Assembly (NCBI RefSeq): GCF_040222955.1
Contig: NZ_JAVKCA010000019.1
Location: forward strand, 1 to 64,000
Length of the DNA: 64,000 nt
DNA from: Marinoscillum sp040222955
GTDB taxonomy: Bacteria > Bacteroidota > Bacteroidia > Cytophagales > Cyclobacteriaceae
Direction: 5' to 3'
Below, piece after piece: positions 59,645-64,000 of the stretch. The position numbers and the translations under genes were made by a program. How positions within the stretch are numbered: the stretch's first letter is position 1; each line of letters starts with the position of its first letter. Under the pieces are notes generated by a model. That model saw nothing but the letters and a program-made list of their open reading frames with translations. It was not told the DNA's origin and did not search any database.

Positions 59645-61774
59645 ATGCAAAAAATCAAGTCAGCTATTTCCTTTGGGGCCTTTTGCCTCCTCCTTTTTAG
59701 TGCTATCTCCGGTTTTTCTCAAATGACCTTCCAGCAAGGCTCCTTATTGGAGGCTAAGATGTACATAGATACCATGGAGTACTCCTGGTCGAGGCATACC
59801 CTGGTCAGGAATCAGAAAGAGATGCTGGCTTTTCAGTACGATCAGGAAGATGAAATAGCAGAAGTTTATTTGTTTTTTGATGGAGATTCTGAGATCACTG
59901 ATATTTCGCTAGCGTCCTCAGGAGATTATTATCCCCTGGATTCCATGATGATGTTCAGTGATTATGCCCGATTCAAAGTTCGGTTCAACCAACTGACCAA
60001 CAGCGAATTTTTGAAATTTACCTTTGGGATCAGGCAAGACTCTGTGGTGGAATACGTGGACATGCCACTCTTCCCGTATACGAAAACCTACGTGGAGCTG
60101 TATCCGGGCAGCGAGGAGCTTTATATTGGGGAGGAAAAGGTTTTCGAGCTGACGAGCAACAACCCGGAGAATATTCTGGTGGATAACCGGTGGACTGAAG
60201 GCTTGCCCATCAATTATCGGATGACGCGGGAAGGTCCAAAACTGCTACTGCATTTATTGCCGAACACCCTGGGTGATCAGCAGGTGGAGGTGCCCTTTAC
60301 ACTCAGAAAACCCACGATGGAAGCTGGCCGTCCGAAGTATCAATTGAAACCACTCACCTATACTTTCAAAATCCGTTCGGGGAGGCTGGCCTTTTTGCAG
60401 TTTGATGCGCAGGAGGTCACCCCAAAAGATGACAAGAAGGAGGCCATTGAGATCCAGATAGACAATAACCGACTTCTGAGACTAGGGAAAACCTACCGCA
60501 TAGAAGACCAGGAAGAATCCGGAGGTGCGCTGATTGCCGAGCTGTACACCAAAGCCCGGCTCAATAACGACCGGGTGCTTTGTTTGCTGAGGCCCTACAG
60601 CTACCATAGAAAGTCCGATGGCTATCTGTACATCAAAGATGGGGACGATGCACGCTTTGTGAGCAATCTGGACATTACCCCTAAAACCACCATCCAGGAG
60701 ATTTTTATCCAGCGCGAGGGCAAAGACTGGCAGCGAGGCACTACGGTTTACCCGGGCGAGACGCTGAACATCAGGCTGGAGGGTGAGGGGCTGCACAAAG
60801 CTGCTTTTAGCTTCCCGGGTGCCAGCAACCTGGAGTATGATTCATTGATCAAAAATGAAAACATATCACTTTTCAGAATCAAGGTGCCACTGACGATCAA
60901 TACGAATAACATTGAGATTTTCAATCACAATAAGTCCACCGGAAAAAACCTGAAAGTAGATGAGTATCAGCGCCCCAGACCGTTTGACTTTATCAACCTG
61001 GACTTTGGGGACCGGCAGCTGGTGGTGAGCGATATCGAAAAGCCGGTTTACTATGAAAACACACTTACAGACCTGGTTTTTGATTTTGACCGGGGTAAAA
61101 TAGATGAAGGCAAAGACCTCTTTGGTAAGCAGTACCTGACCATCAAGGTGAAGATCTCCAACAAAAAAGGTAATCTCATCGAGCTGTATCAGTTTGATGA
61201 GGTGGTAATCTGCCCGGGAGAGACCTCTCCGCGCTTTGTGCATTACGACGACAAGTACTGCCGGAGCGAAGACATTAACCTGAATAATTTTTTATCCAAA
61301 AAGACCTCTGAGCTTGAGGAATGGTCACGAATAGAGTTGGAGATCAGCCATGTGAAATCAAAATATGGGGGTGATGGCCGCTCCAAGAAAATCCAGATTC
61401 ACCTGAAGCGGGATTACAACTTCGACATTGATGTGTCATTCCCGGCGGGGCTCTTAATCTTAAAGCATGGCTCCGGAAACTTTGGAAATTTTGGGGGACC
61501 CAGTTTTGCCATGATTGCCCAGATGAGTTTTTACCAACCCGGCCGGATTGCCAAGTACAGACCCTATAAGCTGGGGGCTGGTTTCATTGCCATCGATGCA
61601 TTCAACTTTACAGAAAGCAACAGTCGGGATGTGGGATTGGTGGTGATTGGTTCGCTCTATCCTACTTCCAGTGACAACAAGCTGACCTTTCCCCTCTATG
61701 CAGGTTTCGGCTATCTGCTCAGTGAGCAGAAACCTTTCTTTTTGATAGGTCCGGGGATCAGGGTAAGATTATAA
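59645..61774 (+). CDS. Large exported protein of unknown function
   Basis: Protein of 709 residues started at MQKIKSAISFGAFCLLLF (signal peptide ending GFSQ); an upstream alternative would add 13 residues. It is rich in beta-type segments and acidic patches. The last 110 residues (FPAGLLILKHGSGNFGNFGG...GFGYLLSEQKPFFLIGPGIRVRL) look like strands of an outer-membrane barrel, giving a plausible surface-exposed N-terminal domain on a C-terminal barrel. No family recognised. Confidence 0.75.
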   Translation: MQKIKSAISFGAFCLLLFSAISGFSQMTFQQGSLLEAKMYIDTMEYSWSRHTLVRNQKEMLAFQYDQEDEIAEVYLFFDGDSEITDISLASSGDYYPLDSMMMFSDYARFKVRFNQLTNSEFLKFTFGIRQDSVVEYVDMPLFPYTKTYVELYPGSEELYIGEEKVFELTSNNPENILVDNRWTEGLPINYRMTREGPKLLLHLLPNTLGDQQVEVPFTLRKPTMEAGRPKYQLKPLTYTFKIRSGRLAFLQFDAQEVTPKDDKKEAIEIQIDNNRLLRLGKTYRIEDQEESGGALIAELYTKARLNNDRVLCLLRPYSYHRKSDGYLYIKDGDDARFVSNLDITPKTTIQEIFIQREGKDWQRGTTVYPGETLNIRLEGEGLHKAAFSFPGASNLEYDSLIKNENISLFRIKVPLTINTNNIEIFNHNKSTGKNLKVDEYQRPRPFDFINLDFGDRQLVVSDIEKPVYYENTLTDLVFDFDRGKIDEGKDLFGKQYLTIKVKISNKKGNLIELYQFDEVVICPGETSPRFVHYDDKYCRSEDINLNNFLSKKTSELEEWSRIELEISHVKSKYGGDGRSKKIQIHLKRDYNFDIDVSFPAGLLILKHGSGNFGNFGGPSFAMIAQMSFYQPGRIAKYRPYKLGAGFIAIDAFNFTESNSRDVGLVVIGSLYPTSSDNKLTFPLYAGFGYLLSEQKPFFLIGPGIRVRL

Positions 61775-61960
61775 AGAAACCTCTGATGACACTGCATCTT
61801 CCAGGAGCACACGAATCTCATCATTGCAAAAGCCCATCTCCTGACCCATTAAAAATAGCTGCTGCTTATTGCTCGTTCCTTTTTTGATGGTCTTTTGTGC
61901 GATTTTCACAAATTCGTTGGTCAGATCTTGCTGATGATCGTGTACTCTAAGCAGTGTCAT
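61769..61960 (-). CDS. Small hypothetical protein (63 aa)
   Basis: Protein of 63 residues, MTLLRVHDHQQDLTNEFVKI... ending EDAVSSEVSL, with a helical, charged composition and no membrane segment. Its end overlaps the convergent large gene by 6 bases. Support comes from a -7 box and palindromic repeats just upstream; the family is not recognised. Confidence 0.5.
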   Translation of the reverse strand: MTLLRVHDHQQDLTNEFVKIAQKTIKKGTSNKQQLFLMGQEMGFCNDEIRVLLEDAVSSEVSL

Positions 61961-61988
61961 AGGCGTTTGTTTTTTGTGATTGTGGCAA

Positions 61989-62012
61989 CAAAGTTACGTA
62001 ATTATTACGTAA
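61989..62012 (-). promoter_or_regulatory. -7 box and paired TTACGTAA palindromes upstream of the 63-aa ORF
   Basis: On the minus strand TAACTTTG (61989-61996) matches the -7 consensus. Overlapping and behind it, the 8-base palindrome TTACGTAA occurs twice (61994-62001 and 62005-62012) separated by TTA. The 11-base spacing, close to one helical turn, suits a dimeric regulator. This is a plausible operator for the 63-residue gene. Confidence 0.5.
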
Positions 62013-62109
62013 ATGGTAGTATTGACATTCTTTTTTAGAAATATCCCAACATAGCAAAGGGTTTATTGATAATCATGCTATACAGGACAAAAAAAGCCCG
62101 CGATCATTG

Positions 62110-63006
62110 TTATTTCTTCAGTCCCGTCTTTTTCTTTTCGGCCAGTACGATCCCACCTATGATCACACCTGCGCCCAGAAATTGTGTCCAGGTGAGGGTT
62201 TCGCTCAGAAAGAGATAAGCAAGACCGATGGTGGAGATAGGGCCGAGGCTCCCAAAGATGGAGAAGTCACTGGCACCTAATATTTTGATGGCAAAACTCA
62301 CCAGATAGGACGGGATCACCGTAGCGAATACGGCCATGGCCAGCCCAATCCAATATACTTCCGGCTGAAAGTTCAGTAGTCCCTCAGGTCGCTGCAGGGA
62401 GTAGTGCAGAATCACCGCCATACAGGAGACAATCATGGCATAGGAGGTGAAGGCTGTGGCGCCAAATTTCGGAATGAGCCATCCGGAGCCTACCAGATAG
62501 CTCGCATAGGTGAGGGCGCTGAGGAAAATCAAGATGCTCCCCCATATGACTGAGGAGTCATCACTGATACTCAGCTCCGACACAAAGATGATGAACACTC
62601 CCAGGTAAGTGACCACCACGCCTATCACCTGTTTGCTGGTGATTTTTTTTCTGAGAAAGACAAAGGAAATGAGCAACACCAGTGTCGGGTAGATGAATAA
62701 AATCAACCGTTCCAGACTGGCCTTGATGTAGATGAGCCCCAAAAAGTCAAAGTAGCTGGCCAGGTAGTAGCCAATGAACCCAAAAAGAATTAACCAGGCG
62801 TAGTCCTTGCCCGCTATCTTTTCTTTGGGCCGGTTGAACGCTGCGATCGCCACGTATATGGGTAAGGAAAATACCATACGAAACAGTAAGAGAGACACGG
62901 TATCTACTCCGTACTGATAGGCCAGCTTCACCATGACGGCTTTGCTGGAAAACAATAAGATACCGGTAATGGCCAGGACCACTCCGAGGGATTTATTTGG
63001 TAGCAA
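62110..63006 (-). CDS. EamA-family membrane transporter
   Basis: Protein of 298 residues with about ten transmembrane helices in two EamA repeats. Only TTG at 63006 (MLPNKSLGVVLAITGILLF) retains the first helix; the next ATG would remove it. The C-terminal repeat ends LTWTQFLGAGVIIGGIVLAE. Substrate unknown. It is unrelated at close range to the EamA gene at 27947. Confidence 0.87.
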   Translation of the reverse strand: MLPNKSLGVVLAITGILLFSSKAVMVKLAYQYGVDTVSLLLFRMVFSLPIYVAIAAFNRPKEKIAGKDYAWLILFGFIGYYLASYFDFLGLIYIKASLERLILFIYPTLVLLISFVFLRKKITSKQVIGVVVTYLGVFIIFVSELSISDDSSVIWGSILIFLSALTYASYLVGSGWLIPKFGATAFTSYAMIVSCMAVILHYSLQRPEGLLNFQPEVYWIGLAMAVFATVIPSYLVSFAIKILGASDFSIFGSLGPISTIGLAYLFLSETLTWTQFLGAGVIIGGIVLAEKKKTGLKK

Positions 63007-63076
63007 TGGATGCGGTGGTTTTGATTCGCCGGCTAAGTTAAACCCCGCGGTTTACTCAGCCTGATTTTTCGGGCAA

Positions 63077-64000
63077 CTATTTGATGGGAAAGTGTATCTG
63101 GGTGATGAGTTCGTTAGCGGGTACCTCTGTCGGGCTGTTCTTATAGGTCTCAAACGGAAAGATTTTCTTGTTGAGTTTAAATTCCTTGTTGCGGTACATA
63201 CTGTTGAGTGTGGTCCAGGCATTGCCCAGGTGGTGATATGGTCCGGTGTGTTTGAGGGTGTACACTTTCACAGAGGGAATTTCTCCTGTAATGTAACCCT
63301 CGGGCAGCTCTTTAGGAATATGTTTGACAGGGATGGCGGAAGTAAATACTACCACGCGGTTCACAATGTCCCATTTATGGTAGATGGAGAGTGCTTCACC
63401 GCTGATCAGTTCGTTCTTATCTGCCACATAATTCCCGATGTGTTGAAAGTCAGCCGCCATTTTTTCTCCCAGCAGATCAATACTGCATTCATTTTTAATC
63501 CCAATGTATTGGCACCCCGGATAGGTATTGATGCCCTCAAAATCCAACTTAGAATGCACCTTTCCATCTTCTGAATAGTCTTTTAGCAGCGCCAGCCCAC
63601 GATCATAATCCATACCTATGAAGGCGATCATCATTTTTTTGAACCAGAACATAAAGAAGGGGAGACTGCTGTCCATATGCCAGGTAACCTGAGTGCCTCC
63701 GTTCAGTTCGACCAGGTCGAAACGCACCTTGGCGGTAGACTTCCATGGTGTGATAAATTGGAGGTCTAAATCTATGGATTGGTTGGTTTGCTCTGCAGCA
63801 ATTTTCATATTTCCAGATCCTGTACGGTTGCCTTCCCATGAGTACGACTTGTGGTCTTCAGCCAGTGTTACTTTAGCTTCCGGTTCTGTGATGAGCCAGG
63901 GCGACCAAATGGTCCAATGGCCAAGATCGCTCACACATTGGTAAACCTTGTCAATGGGTGCATTGATGGAAATGGATCTGCTCAGGTTGATTTTTGGCAT
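63077..64000 (-). CDS. SRPBCC plus GyrI-like effector-binding protein
   Basis: Protein of 307 residues whose start codon occupies the last three bases of the window. Residues 1-150 are an SRPBCC (START-like) hydrophobic-ligand domain (SRSISINAPIDKVYQCVSDLGHWTIWSPW). Residues 155-305 are a GyrI-like small-molecule-binding domain (VKVYTLKHTGPYHHLGNAWTTL, ending PTEVPANELITQIHFPI). The combination is known in Bacteroidota; the ligand and role are unknown. The upstream context is outside the window. Confidence 0.87.
   Translation of the reverse strand: MPKINLSRSISINAPIDKVYQCVSDLGHWTIWSPWLITEPEAKVTLAEDHKSYSWEGNRTGSGNMKIAAEQTNQSIDLDLQFITPWKSTAKVRFDLVELNGGTQVTWHMDSSLPFFMFWFKKMMIAFIGMDYDRGLALLKDYSEDGKVHSKLDFEGINTYPGCQYIGIKNECSIDLLGEKMAADFQHIGNYVADKNELISGEALSIYHKWDIVNRVVVFTSAIPVKHIPKELPEGYITGEIPSVKVYTLKHTGPYHHLGNAWTTLNSMYRNKEFKLNKKIFPFETYKNSPTEVPANELITQIHFPIK

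Overview
The window looks like a chromosomal segment from a member of the Bacteroidota, probably the Cytophagales. The reasons are the gene families present (DUF4295, DUF5522, DUF6134, PadR plus prefix-domain FtsX permease cassettes, lipoproteins with short lipoboxes), weak Shine-Dalgarno sequences, and promoters of the Bacteroidota type (TTG or TTTG, about 19-20 bases, then TAnnTTTG). No rRNA, phage, transposase or CRISPR array is visible.

Layout. 1-957: a degenerate tandem array derived from a tRNA-His gene, then the intact tRNA-His(GTG) gene with its terminator and promoter. 958-12181: pyrC and an M28 peptidase, gcvP, a PadR/FtsX-permease pair, a lipoprotein, an NRDE protein and a degenerate CPBP membrane protein. 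12191-20101: rmuC, a GroES-like protein, two small paralogous ORFs, hemB, a YCF48-like lipoprotein, a DUF1801/YdeI protein, an orphan histidine kinase with a solute-binding sensor, and cutC. 20105-31328: a methyl-accepting protein, an ECF sigma factor divergent from two exbD genes, msrA, a ygiD-type dioxygenase, yjjX, an EamA permease, and cell-wall or polysaccharide hydrolases. 31428-40859: uncharacterised envelope proteins, then a two-component locus (TauE/SafE permease, LuxR-type regulator, two closely related TPR histidine kinases) and rocD.

40931-52130 holds a ribosomal/SRP block (DUF5522, rpmB ... rpmG, DUF4295, ftsY). About 9.4 kb separate rpmB from rpmG. That interval carries a small enzyme cassette (wHTH-nucleotidyltransferase, B12-binding radical SAM protein, methyltransferase, glycosyltransferase, nucleoside-phosphorylase-like protein, sulfotransferase-like protein) followed by M1 and M24 peptidases. 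The cassette is the best candidate here for an undescribed pathway.

52132-53930 shows a tandem duplication of the ftsY 3' end plus a neighbouring lipoprotein gene, leaving a broken ftsY remnant. 53936-64000 contains a membrane-anchored AraC regulator, several uncharacterised proteins, an alpha/beta-hydrolase-OsmC fusion, a large secreted protein, an EamA transporter and an SRPBCC/GyrI-like protein whose start codon is the last three bases of the window. All identifications were made by eye; no database search was run.
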